Assembly (NCBI RefSeq): GCF_016859285.1 | Contig: NC_053408.1 | Coordinates: 5,358,213 to 5,422,212, forward strand | DNA: 64,000 nt | From: Xiphias gladius | Lineage: Eukaryota; Chordata; Actinopteri; Istiophoriformes; Xiphiidae | Reading direction: 5' to 3' | Part shown: piece after piece, positions 29,401 through 36,214 of the stretch | Layout of the letters: every line of letters starts with the position of its first letter | How positions within the stretch are numbered: position 1 is the first letter of the stretch | Notes under the pieces: generated by a model | Database searches by the model: none | What the model was told of the DNA's origin: nothing | Seen by the model: only the letters and a program-made list of their open reading frames with translations | Translations under genes and position numbers: made by a program

Positions 29401-30822
29401 TTTTGTCCTACGTCTCTGGATCATAAACACCTGATGCGGTGTATGTTACTAGCCAGGGGCTGGGAGAGCTGTAGAATGGCATAATGTATGATGTTTATGT
29501 TTGCACCCCAAACAAACCCACACACAGGCTTGTGTATACACACAAATGCACCCACAGCCAAATATTACAAGTTTGCCTCCTCTGCTCCATTTTATAATGT
29601 ATTAGGTCAAAATACAGTCTGATGTCTCTGTTACGGACAATTTGCCTTTTGGCTTGTTTTCAGTCCCCCCTGTCTTCCTATCTGTTGTATCCTTGTTGGT
29701 ATTATTATCTATTAGCGGTGCCTCAGGAGCCGTTGCGCAACCGTCTGGATGTGATGTTCCACTCAATACGAACACAAACGTAGGTGTGATTGCAGCATTA
29801 CCCACCGACATCGACCAATCAGTGAGCAGCCACGCTCGTTACGGGCCTCTCCTCCCACATCCACACCTGTCAGTATTTATACCTACCTCAGAAGCCCACA
29901 TTCAACAGAGTCCCTCTGTCTCAGTGGGCACGGGCCCAGACACCTTCTGTGCACACTCTAAGGAGGACACTTAGTGGGCAAACTGAGACACTGCAGGAAT
30001 TTATAACCCGAAAATTGTCTGCAGATGCGAGAGCGCGCAGACTACTTCCACACTTGGTTTGAATGTGGCACCAGATAAACAGCACAACTGTCAGTTATCA
30101 TCCCCGCAGCTAATTAAAGCTCTTTAGAGGATATCCTCCTACACCGGGAGACTACTTTTTTTGTAAATTAGAACAGAATGATGCCAGTTTCAAGACTGTT
30201 GCCAAGAAACACATGATTAGATTTTAATCAAACCTTGGCAGTCAGGAATGAATGAGGCTTTGTCCTAATGATCAATCAGCACTGATCAGATTAGAGAACA
30301 ATCACTGCTGTTAAGCCAGTGATTGGCTGACTCTCATATAAATCAGCTGGCCAGATGTTATAACTCCTTATCCATGGACATTAAAAGTAAGTACTAGAAC
30401 TTACCAGCATTGATGTTGTCCAATATAACCCACTTCTTTAAGAAAAAAAAAACATACATTTTGATACTTAATCAAGGTATTTACAACCATTTTTATCCTA
30501 AAGGGAACTAATCAAGGTAAAAAAAAAACAAACACGCTTTCTTATTCTATATTATAGAAGTCCAGTGTGCAGCAGTGACGGTTGGCCGATTCCAGGTGAC
30601 ACCCAGCATGGACATCCCTGCGCCTGCTGTGCCTGTAGGTGCTGCACTAGAGCCTGAGGACAGCGGCGGCACGCCGTCAGAGAGCAGCACAGAGGAACAG
30701 GGAGAGTCTGAGACCAGCCTGGGCACCTCCCTCACCATGTCCCCTCCTCACCCACATCCCCACAGGGGGTCGAAAGGGGTCCTCCAGGAGGTTGACGGGC
30801 AGCTGGGATGGGCCGGGAGCCA

Positions 30823-30864
<42 letters not shown>

Positions 30865-33237
30865 AGAGGACAGAGGAGAGGAGGAGGAGGAGGAAGAGGA
30901 GGAGGAAGAGGTTGTCGGGGAACGACAGAGAACGAGGAAGAGGAGTCGGAGGAGAGCGTACAGCCTCAGCCTGATGGGAACGTCCGCGGACAGCGGACTC
31001 TCAGTGACGGCTGCTGAGATGGAGGGGAGGCTGTGGGACGGAGCGACGGGCAGCCCACAGTACGGCAATGCCCTTCACCATTTATGGACGATGACTTACA
31101 ACCGCAACGCTCCCTACCTAAGCAGCGATGACTCAGACAGTGACGACGAAGAAATGCTGGAGGAGCTTCAGGAACTCAGAGAGAAGTAAGCGACACCAGT
31201 GAAGAAGCCCAAAATACAGTTCTGTCCTTAGTACGTGCTATAAACAGCGTATTAATAGCAAAGCGAGTACAGCTTTCATCAGGGCTCTTAGACTGGATAT
31301 CAACTACAACACTTTTCAATGACTTTAATGATTGTCTTTAATGGGACTTCATGATTAGGGGTAACACAAGACTTAAGTCAAAAATTAGACATGATTTTTC
31401 CTACTGTCTTTATATTGTATGTTTGAGTTAATATATTCAGTTTTAAAACAACAACTCTCCTGTATGAAGACAAATCTCCATCAAGAGGTTTTCGTTACAA
31501 TATGAAGTATTGATCCTGTGAAAAAAAAGGGAAGCCATCTATTATCACAAACCTATCAAGACTTTGCTCTCCGCAACCTCACAAGCTTCAGAGCATTTGC
31601 AAGTACTACAGCAGCCCAGTTTCTTTTTTTCCAAGAGCCAAAGGGAGACCTTTAACAACTCTGTGTTACTTAATTGCTTATTTGTTGCTTTGTGCTGTTT
31701 TATCAGACATCTGACAGAGGTGCAGGCCCTGCAGGCTGCCCAGAAGAGAGAGATCGAGGAGCTGTATGAGAAAATGGGGAAGGTTCCTCCTCCGGGCATC
31801 GTCTCTCCTGCAGCAATGCTGTCCAGTCGACAGCGCCGCTTGTCCAAGGGGAGCGGTTTCCCCTCATCCCGCCGGAACAGCCTGCAGCGCTTGGACATAT
31901 TGCCTCTCCAAGGTAAGGATGAAGATCCACATTTCTTTCTGCTCAGGGACTCGTCAGCTAGTTTAGTTAATAAGTGACAACTTTATGTCTAAATGGGTTT
32001 TATGGCATACGTGCTGTGTTTGTTTTCCTAGGTATCATTAGGAGAAATTCCCTTGGAGGCAGCAGCAGCGGCTCCCAGGACAAAGCTAGCAAAGGGGTCA
32101 CCTTTGCCACTGACATTAGTAGAATGGTGAGTGTTCATTGCATAAACAAACTTCATATTAATATTACTCCCCTTGTTTAACAGAAAAGAAATCCAAAAAA
32201 GCAAAGTCTTACTTTGTGTTTTTTCCATCTGGCATTTTTAAGTAAGAAGCGCTCAGCCAAGCACGCTGTATATCTGGACTACCTCATCTGAAGTGTGACT
32301 GCGGTGGTCAAACCCGTCCTGAAGGAGGACCACTTTAACACTTTTCACCGGCACACCGATCAGCAAAAACGGCTTCCCCCTGCCAGCGGTCACAAGGTTC
32401 TGCCAGTGGTCATTTACCTCAAATGTACAGAAACTGTCACCAATAAAGCTGGATTCACACAGAAACTGTAGCATCCAGTCTTCAGCCCTTTGTCAGATTT
32501 GGTCAAATTGTCGCAGATGAGACGCAGAATATCTGCCAGTCTGGTTCATGTTAAAATCGACAAATTCATATTGGCTCTGCTGTAAATGAACTGTCGGACC
32601 CAACGTTTCAGAAGTAACCAGCTTCAGTCCAGGCTGCCACAGCACCCTGTAAAATGTCATATCAGTTTGTTTTTAAATATTTTTTCTGAGCAAGCTTTTT
32701 AAATTAACGCAGTCAAGTGATATACCAAGTGCCACGGAGGTGTAGCCTTTTGAGCTGCGCCGGCACTTGTTATGACTTTGACCCAGAATGACCAATATAG
32801 GTGCACTTTCCCTGCTTGTCTGAATCACTGCCATTTATCAATCGGAGCACAATAAAGTGAACCACGGCGAAGCTCTGACTCTTACTGACAGTTGTCGCGC
32901 ACAGATGGCAACATTTTACTTCACAACTTATTTGCTGTAGTTTGTTAATGACGTCTCAACAGCTGCTGCCTGCACAGTCTGATTGCTGCCCTCCAGGGGC
33001 TGACAAAGAGCTGTCAGGATGCATTGTACAGTTTGATGTATTCAAATATGTTTTATGAAAATGTCATTGTAGTACATCTTTGGTTTCTTTAGTGGGTTTG
33101 ACACTTGATAAGATCACCTACATTCTCTAAAATCTCACGCTGGAGAAGTTTGACTGCAGTCCTGACATTTTCAGATGTAGTGACGATGATTTTTTTTTTT
33201 CATATTTTTTCAGCAGTACAACGAGGAGATATCATGA
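8320..33237 (+). CDS. wnk4: wnk4, WNK lysine-deficient protein kinase (exons 2-20; exon 1 left of window)
   Basis: Serine/threonine kinase that senses chloride and osmotic state and phosphorylates SPAK/OSR1, which then control NCC/NKCC/KCC cotransporters (family knowledge). Nineteen exons with GT-AG borders and matching phases give 3,957 nt, exactly 1,318 codons plus stop: 8320-8492, 8934-9154, 9821-9978, 13293-13381, 14414-14633, 15879-16239, 17818-17969, 19129-19202, 20820-20955, 21444-21560, 23379-23552, 26281-26335, 26612-26743, 28064-28917, 29274-29361, 30558-31185, 31707-31912, 32032-32126, 33214-33237. Residues (counted from exon 2): kinase lobe 1 to about 235, PF2-like 1 about 245-320, acidic degron 386-395, PF2-like 2 about 529-600, Pro/Ser-rich 640-1000, RFQV near 1011, coiled coil near 1211-1240, RRNSL sites and KGVTF at the end. 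The C-terminal block ([21 protein letters not shown]) and the coa3/cntd1 neighbours point to WNK4. The WNK beta-2 catalytic lysine lies in the missing exon. The a/b teleost paralog is not resolved. Confidence 0.93.
8493..8933 (+). other. wnk4: wnk4 intron 2
   Basis: 441 bp, no repeat or other exon seen. Confidence 0.85.
8934..9154 (+). CDS. wnk4: wnk4 exon 3: catalytic loop and DLG motif
   Basis: Encodes [24 protein letters not shown], the catalytic loop HRDLKCDN (9040-9063) and the metal-binding DLG (9103-9111). WNKs have Leu where most kinases have the Phe of DFG, which forms part of the chloride site. The exon ends at the start of the activation loop, SFAKSVIG, whose serine is the autophosphorylation site in the family. 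Confidence 0.97.
9155..9820 (+). other. wnk4: wnk4 intron 3
   Basis: 666 bp, AT-rich; no supported feature inside. Confidence 0.85.
9821..9978 (+). CDS. wnk4: wnk4 exon 4: activation segment end and APE helix
   Basis: Continues the T-loop with [21 protein letters not shown], then [30 protein letters not shown]. This is the P+1 loop and APE motif of an active kinase. The donor AGT|gtgagt keeps phase 0 into exon 5. Confidence 0.97.
9979..13292 (+). other. wnk4: wnk4 intron 4
   Basis: 3.3 kb. Contains the repeat at 11505-11765. Otherwise no exon or RNA gene seen. Confidence 0.8.
11505..11765 (+). repeat. teleost interspersed repeat, copy 2
   Basis: Shows the family order: ggttattttcattatcgatt, a tttggtctttagaatatcag block, cttgttttgcctgaccaaca, gtccaaaacccaaagag, cagtttattat. 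Same family as 3772-3925 and 19650-19910. Confidence 0.75.
13293..13381 (+). CDS. wnk4: wnk4 exon 5: kinase C-lobe
   Basis: Encodes [17 protein letters not shown] and [13 protein letters not shown], the C-lobe RD-type helix conserved in WNKs. Acceptor ttacag, donor AG|gtacac, phase 2. Confidence 0.95.
13382..14413 (+). other. wnk4: wnk4 intron 5
   Basis: 1.03 kb, AT-rich; nothing else supported. Confidence 0.85.
14414..14633 (+). CDS. wnk4: wnk4 exon 6: end of kinase and start of PF2-like domain 1
   Basis: [14 protein letters not shown] closes the kinase domain. VELAEEDD and the [20 protein letters not shown] segment begin the autoinhibitory/OSR1-like PF2L1 fold. Ends EVSQEM at phase 0. Confidence 0.96.
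14634..15878 (+). other. wnk4: wnk4 intron 6
   Basis: 1.2 kb with no recognisable repeat or exon. Confidence 0.85.
15879..16239 (+). CDS. wnk4: wnk4 exon 7: PF2L1 end, basic coiled coil, KLHL3 degron
   Basis: [19 protein letters not shown] finishes PF2L1. A basic helix rich in R, K and E follows (about residues 313-337), then a Pro-rich linker and the acidic motif [10 protein letters not shown] at 16173-16202, immediately followed by [10 protein letters not shown]. In human WNK4 this motif binds the KLHL3-CUL3 ligase and is mutated in familial hyperkalaemic hypertension. All ten residues are present here. Confidence 0.96.
16351..16384. repeat. perfect 14-bp inverted repeat (hairpin)
   Basis: aaccaactggttca, 6-nt loop tgatag, tgaaccagttggtt: arms pair without mismatch. 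It overlaps a direct repeat of catgatagtgaacca starting at 16341 and 16363. Confidence 0.9.
16653..17222 (+). repeat. teleost MITE-like element (gtggtggaa...ttccagcactg), copy 1
   Basis: Ends gtggtggaata and ttccagcactg are near-inverted repeats. The interior has the family phrases ttatgcagaatggcc, ggtggagctaatttcaact and tgtggtggagtaaa. About 570 bp with no coding frame. Related copies at 22900-23360, 44920-45063 and 56166-56730. Confidence 0.75.
17695..17729. repeat. GT microsatellite
   Basis: About 15 GT units with two interruptions, 90 bp before wnk4 exon 8. Confidence 0.9.
17818..17969 (+). CDS. wnk4: wnk4 exon 8: [11 protein letters not shown] segment
   Basis: Phase-1 exon beginning [17 protein letters not shown], followed by a Thr/Pro-rich stretch (TPTTPP). 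Acceptor gaaacag; donor TCG|gtgagt. Confidence 0.92.
18395..18845 (+). repeat. teleost 'gctaacatgctgatgtt' interspersed repeat, copy 1
   Basis: Contains gctaacgtgctgatgttt, ataatgtttaccatgttcac, agcatgctaacatttgcc, gaggctgatgggaatgtc, then two internal units each ending in atggc...ccatcca and a gtctggacaagg end. A second, longer copy is at 24705-25400. Confidence 0.75.
18861..18950. repeat. compound GATA/TATA/GA microsatellite
   Basis: Alternating agatatatatctatata blocks and gagaga runs. Largely self-complementary and likely length-variable. Confidence 0.9.
19129..19202 (+). CDS. wnk4: wnk4 exon 9
   Basis: Short exon encoding [19 protein letters not shown] then NSPVD. Acceptor ttcacag, donor GACAG|gtaaag; phase 0 in, phase 2 out, matching exon 10. 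Confidence 0.88.
19203..20819 (+). other. wnk4: wnk4 intron 9
   Basis: 1.6 kb holding the repeat at 19650-19910; nothing else supported. Confidence 0.85.
19650..19910 (+). repeat. teleost interspersed repeat, copy 3
   Basis: Same order as 11505-11765: aataatgattcttttcat, atcgattgtttagtctt, cttgttttgtgtgacgaaca, gtccaaaacccaaagatg, cagtttattac. Confidence 0.75.
20820..20955 (+). CDS. wnk4: wnk4 exon 10: [13 protein letters not shown] and basic stretch
   Basis: Encodes [19 protein letters not shown], then a strongly basic segment ending [13 protein letters not shown]. Similar basic blocks precede PF2-like domain 2 in other WNKs. Donor GGG|gtacaa is the weakest of the set, but the phase fits exon 11. 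Confidence 0.92.
20956..21443 (+). other. wnk4: wnk4 intron 10
   Basis: 488 bp, no other feature. Confidence 0.85.
21444..21560 (+). CDS. wnk4: wnk4 exon 11: PF2-like domain 2
   Basis: Encodes [20 protein letters not shown] then [19 protein letters not shown], the hallmark of the second PF2-like domain found in all vertebrate WNKs. Phase 0 on both sides. Confidence 0.96.
21561..23378 (+). other. wnk4: wnk4 intron 11
   Basis: 1.8 kb. The last quarter is the element 22900-23360, which ends 18 bp before exon 12. Confidence 0.85.
22900..23360 (-). repeat. teleost MITE-like element, copy 2, next to the exon 12 acceptor
   Basis: Terminal inverted repeats cagtggtgaaa (22900-22910) and tttcaccactc (23351-23361) differ at one base. 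Interior phrases tttactcaagtactgtgcc and ctttactcaagtacctga match the family in the opposite orientation to 16653-17222. Confidence 0.75.
23379..23552 (+). CDS. wnk4: wnk4 exon 12: PF2-like domain 2 end
   Basis: [20 protein letters not shown] and [12 protein letters not shown] finish PF2L2, followed by a Ser/His linker. The acceptor lies only 18 bp to the right of a repeat element (22900-23360). Confidence 0.95.
23553..26280 (+). other. wnk4: wnk4 intron 12
   Basis: 2.7 kb, about half repeat-derived (24090-24330 and 24705-25400 read like fish interspersed repeats). No exon seen. Confidence 0.8.
24705..25400 (+). repeat. teleost 'gctaacatgctgatgtt' repeat, copy 2
   Basis: Starts aaatgctaacctcagcgtgc and ends after accaaagcggtggaccgagc with tandem ccgagcgacag. 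Three internal units of about 80-100 bp each carry ggcaatccatcc (or close variants) and a gttgagatatt-type end. Confidence 0.75.
26281..26335 (+). CDS. wnk4: wnk4 exon 13 (short)
   Basis: 55-nt exon encoding [18 protein letters not shown]. Acceptor ttttacag, donor CCCG|gtaagc; phase 0 to 1, which exon 14 continues. Confidence 0.85.
26612..26743 (+). CDS. wnk4: wnk4 exon 14
   Basis: Encodes [20 protein letters not shown] and ends [14 protein letters not shown]. The RSQSF motif is a plausible basophilic phosphosite. Phase 1 in and out. Confidence 0.88.
26744..28063 (+). other. wnk4: wnk4 intron 14
   Basis: 1.3 kb, no clear repeat. Less AT-rich than its neighbours over 26880-27320. Confidence 0.8.
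28064..28917 (+). CDS. wnk4: wnk4 exon 15: large Pro/His/Ser-rich exon
   Basis: 854-nt exon. Begins [20 protein letters not shown] and continues as low-complexity Pro/Ser/Gln-rich sequence to SPPESPEST, with one less repetitive island, [17 protein letters not shown] (about 28384-28434), likely a short conserved helix. Donor ACT|gtgagt. Confidence 0.94.
28918..29273 (+). other. wnk4: wnk4 intron 15, with an interspersed-repeat fragment
   Basis: A fragment at about 28993-29100 has the agtgctaaaatgatgagtca and gattattgattaatttttta phrases of a common fish repeat. Confidence 0.6.
29274..29361 (+). CDS. wnk4: wnk4 exon 16
   Basis: Encodes [19 protein letters not shown] then [10 protein letters not shown]. 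Acceptor ctgtctag, donor TCTG|gtaaga. Phase 1 out, continued by exon 17. Confidence 0.85.
29362..30557 (+). other. wnk4: wnk4 intron 16, with a possible alternative exon
   Basis: Contains an open, phase-compatible frame after tgttttcag (from about 29665 to a stop at 29974). Not supported enough to call an exon. Confidence 0.6.
30558..31185 (+). CDS. wnk4: wnk4 exon 17: RFQV docking motif, polyQ and polyE
   Basis: Begins [23 protein letters not shown] at 30587-30598 fits the RFxV motif that binds the SPAK/OSR1 CCT domain. A run of about 13 Gln (11 CAG then 2 CAA, 30827-30865) and then a Glu run follow, then a basic patch (RTRKRSRRR) and an acidic end ([20 protein letters not shown]) leading into the coiled coil of exon 18. 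Confidence 0.93.
31186..31706 (+). other. wnk4: wnk4 intron 17
   Basis: 521 bp, no other feature. Confidence 0.85.
31707..31912 (+). CDS. wnk4: wnk4 exon 18: C-terminal coiled coil and RRNSL site
   Basis: Encodes [54 protein letters not shown] and RRNSLQR. This is the WNK4-type C-terminal block; RRxS sites here are SGK1/PKA targets in mammalian WNK4. Confidence 0.96.
32032..32126 (+). CDS. wnk4: wnk4 exon 19: second RRNSL and KGVTF motif
   Basis: Encodes [19 protein letters not shown] then [18 protein letters not shown] fits the PP1-binding RVxF-type motif. In mammals the protein ends about here. Here the frame is open at ATG|gtgagt, a good donor. Confidence 0.95.
32127..33213 (+). other. 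wnk4: wnk4 intron 19
   Basis: 1.1 kb. Its first half, read on the - strand, is protein-like (see the separate entry). Confidence 0.75.
32253..32665 (-). pseudogene. possible gene remnant or exon antisense to wnk4
   Basis: On the - strand, after cattttacag (AG at about 32652), the frame reads [50 protein letters not shown], then a stop. A nearby frame continues [60 protein letters not shown] to a stop at 32253. The composition is balanced and looks like a folded protein, but a stop and frame change separate the halves. The family is not recognised. Confidence 0.35.
33214..33237 (+). CDS. wnk4: wnk4 exon 20: seven-residue terminal exon
   Basis: After a T-rich tract and cag, the frame reads QYNEEIS then TGA. 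Phase 0 matches exon 19. Its short length makes it less certain; without it, read-through of the exon 19 donor stops at 32180. Confidence 0.6.
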   Translation, partial: QYNEEIS

Positions 33238-34130
33238 AGATGTAAATGCATCAGGAAGAAAAGTTGTACAACAGTTATAAATGTCGGCGTGTAGCTTGCT
33301 TCAGCAGAAAAATAAATAAATCTGTTTTTCAAGCTGTTAAAAGGTGCAGACGCATAGAGAACATTACGTCAATTTTCAAATACTATAGCTGGCTTCAAAC
33401 TTTCTCCATAATGATTAGTGAAAAATCCACCTAGGCTTTAGACTACTGGCTTTCCTCGTGTTTGTACATGTGTATATAGTAGAGTGCATTTATAGATCAT
33501 GTTTACAAGTAAACTAAATACTTCAGCAACCTTAATTCTTGCTCAAGCAAAAATCATACCTGATGCTTGTTCCTTAGAGCAAGCACCTTCTGCACTTTAG
33601 TAAATTCTACTTTAATTATCAGTCATTTAACATATTTGTGGGTAAAACTGTGCTCACTCGAGGAAGAGCTGATACTATATATTTTCCTGTTATTTTTCCA
33701 TAAGAGAGGTAGAGAATATTCTCCACTTTATGTTTGATCACAATATTTCGTATTGGATCACAGGAATGATGATCTACCCTCCCACAGTTTTAAATAATTC
33801 GTATATTGTGGGATATAGAGAAATCAGTCCAAGCTGTGACTCTGTAGCGGTTGCCTTAAAAAAAAAAAATTAAAAAAAATTCACAACTCACACTGAATTT
33901 TCTGACAGTTGAACTCCTGTAAGATCCGTAATATATACAAAGAAATCTCTAAATTTTGAATGTAAATATATAATTGTATTGCTTTCTGAGGCTGCTGTCC
34001 TGCCATGCTGAATCTGTGCCTTTCCCTTACAATGTCTTATTTTATATTTTTACTTTGAAGATTTGGTGGCTAGATCAGACTCTGTATATTAAATTTTGAC
34101 AAAAATAAATGCAACTGTAAATATAACTGC
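33238..34130 (+). other. wnk4: wnk4 3' untranslated region
   Basis: AT-rich non-coding sequence between the stop and a canonical AATAAA at 34104-34109. No open frame of note. The extent is inferred from the signal. Confidence 0.65.
34104..34109 (+). terminator. wnk4: polyadenylation signal AATAAA for wnk4
   Basis: Perfect AATAAA about 870 nt downstream of the stop, followed within 30 nt by a T-rich segment. It is the last such signal before the oppositely oriented coa3. Confidence 0.7.
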
Positions 34131-34218
34131 TCTTATGTCATCTTTACTGCATGTAGTCACACAGAGACATAATTGTGTTTTCTAAAAAAAAAAAAAAAAA
34201 AATCAAATACATTAGATT

Positions 34219-34224
34219 TTTATT
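34219..34224 (-). terminator. coa3: polyadenylation signal AATAAA for coa3
   Basis: TTTATT on the + strand, read as AATAAA on the - strand, about 490 nt past the coa3 stop. It leaves roughly 100 bp between the two convergent transcript ends. Confidence 0.6.
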
Positions 34225-34711
34225 TAACAAATCATCACTTTTCTCGACATAAATAATATGTTTCAACAGGTTGATCCGTGTGTCATTTCAGCAGTGTCAC
34301 CAGCATCGAAGGCCACTGTACATTTAACATCATTTGCTGACTGAAATTTAGTATATTCCCCTCTTACAGTGTCCACATCACACGATCTGGCCTGGAAACC
34401 TGTCAGTTAAGGGTTTCAATTACTCTTTAGTCTGGGCCTGTTGGCTAGAATGTAAAGTCATGTTGAGTCAGTGGATTAGTCCTTTCCACTGACAGGCAAG
34501 CTTAATCAACATCAAGACACATCTAGATTTAAGTCAGCAGCAGAACCAAACAATCAACCTTCACGATCAAGACAAAACAAAGTCCAGCGCTGTTTCAACA
34601 TGAAAAAAAAAAAAAAAAAAAAAACAGCGGCATCAGTGTCCACATAAGTCCCTTCTCGGTTAAGTGCAGGACAGACACACAGTCCAGCAGCAGGCAGGCA
34701 CTGCATGCATC

Positions 34712-34815
34712 TCAGTTGGCACCAGTCTTTGGTCCCTGCATTCTTGCACGCCTGGCCTCCTCATCCATTTCATCCATGATCTTCTCCTGGGAGACTGAGT
34801 AAAAGGTGTAGCCGT
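34712..34815 (-). CDS. coa3: coa3 exon 2
   Basis: Begins after cgttag with YGYTFYSVSQEKIMDEMDEE and ends QGPKTGAN stop. The rest of the last exon is 3' UTR down to about 34.2 kb and includes a long A-run at 34602-34624. Confidence 0.93.
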
Positions 34816-36214
34816 CTAACGTGGGGAGCAAGTGGTCAAGGTAAATAAGCAAGAAACGTAATTTAACAAGCACTACAGGGCAAGGGAGCGATGCAAGCAG
34901 CATGTCAGCCAGGGGTTGGTGTCGTCGCTGCTTGTAATAACAGCAGAGGCTTAAAGAAAAACAAAAACAAAAACAAAACCAAAAACTGTGCCTTAATGTT
35001 GTCTTTACTCATTAAAATATCCAAAGATACCCCCCCCTTTTTTTTTTTAAACAAACATCGCTAAAACTAACTCTGTCTAATTCAATCCCGCCTTCCTGAG
35101 GATAACAATTTTCAGTTATGTTAAATCTGCTTGAGAATAGTTTCGATTCAACTTTAAGGCCATTTCGGAGGCCTTCGTTTGCGGTGCTTTTGAATTCTAC
35201 TGCGCTACAGTGTGGAGGTGTTTTTAATATTCAGTCCACCCTGTTTGAAATAAATGGTAGAAATATAGAAGCCACATCTGCCAAGAAAATGCAAGCACTA
35301 CTCACATTCTCATGGTAAGTCAAAACCACGTGATAGTATACCAAAACAATGCAATTTATAATTGTGGCTTAGTAAGTGATCGTCCCCTGAGTAGTGTATT
35401 TGTTACGTCTAACTTTTCATGGCAAAAGCTGGCTTCCATGAGACCCTGTAAAAAATATAGATGGTGCCTTTTAATATTTTAATACAAAAAGACAACAATA
35501 GGGCATTGGCTTGGACAGCTAAAAGTCACATTCAAGTTTCAAGCATCTGCCCTCACAAAGCAACCATGATTTCAGGACAGAAGTTTGTCTGAAACACCGC
35601 GAAGACAGCACGGTTCATCTTACCTGGCTTCGTTACCTTCAAAACATTTACAGCGTATAGTTGATTAAACTTAATGGCAACTGGCGAGAAACCTGAGGAT
35701 TTTAACAGGCGTGACGTTTTGTGCTTTAATCTACTAATACACTCCAAAGTCCGTTACAGTTAGGAACTTTGTGTCATGGCTAACTGTCATGTTAGCATTC
35801 ATTGAATTTAAAGAATCAGTTTTTTCGGCCATTAAGAAAAAGTTACTGTCTGAAATACAAGCTGCGCAGATAGGCTAAATTAGCGTTAGGCTTAATATGG
35901 TGTTTTTATAAAAACAATTATCTAATTAAAACCACGGGACCTCAGAGTAACTTTAGCATGCTAAGCTAACGTTACATAGTTCACCTTGTGTTGACGTTAG
36001 TGTGCTCGGCAAGGATACAGATTCCCAAAACGAGAGCTCCGATGGCGAGCCCTGTGACAGCATTTCGTCCCCGCAGCTTCGGTGTTTTTTTCTTCCACTG
36101 TTCACGCTCTACCTGTCTGATGAAGTGCATCTGTTCTGGAGAAAGACCCTCTTTAGCCGGGTCTATCCTGGTTGCAAAGGGGGCATCGGACTCCTTCGGC
36201 GTCTTGTCAGCCAT
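34712..36214 (-). CDS. coa3: coa3 (ccdc56), cytochrome c oxidase assembly factor 3
   Basis: Small mitochondrial inner-membrane protein that stabilises newly made COX1 within the MITRAC complex (family knowledge). Two exons, 36214-36019 and 34815-34712, join across T|gtatcc and cgttag|AC to give 300 nt, 99 residues plus stop; the human protein is 106. Visible features are a charged matrix-side N-terminus (FATRIDPAKEGLSPEQMHF), a basic segment (KKKTPKLRGR), one transmembrane helix at about residues 51-73 (VTGLAIGALVLGIYGYTFYS) and an acidic then basic tail (DEMDEEARRARM). The join recreates IYGYTFYS exactly as in the vertebrate family. The 1.2-kb intron holds no other gene. Head-to-head with cntd1. 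Confidence 0.95.
34816..36018 (-). other. coa3: coa3 intron
   Basis: AT-rich, with short A and T runs (for example around 35030-35048). No supported exon or recognisable repeat. Confidence 0.7.
36019..36214 (-). CDS. coa3: coa3 exon 1
   Basis: Starts at ATG (36214) with MADKTPKESDAPF and ends ALVLGI plus one base at donor gtatcc. The human gene splits the same transmembrane helix. Confidence 0.94.

Noticed and set aside
30748..31068. Ser/Cys/Leu-rich frames across the CAG/GAG tract
   Set aside because: Alternate-frame readings of the trinucleotide runs in wnk4 exon 17.
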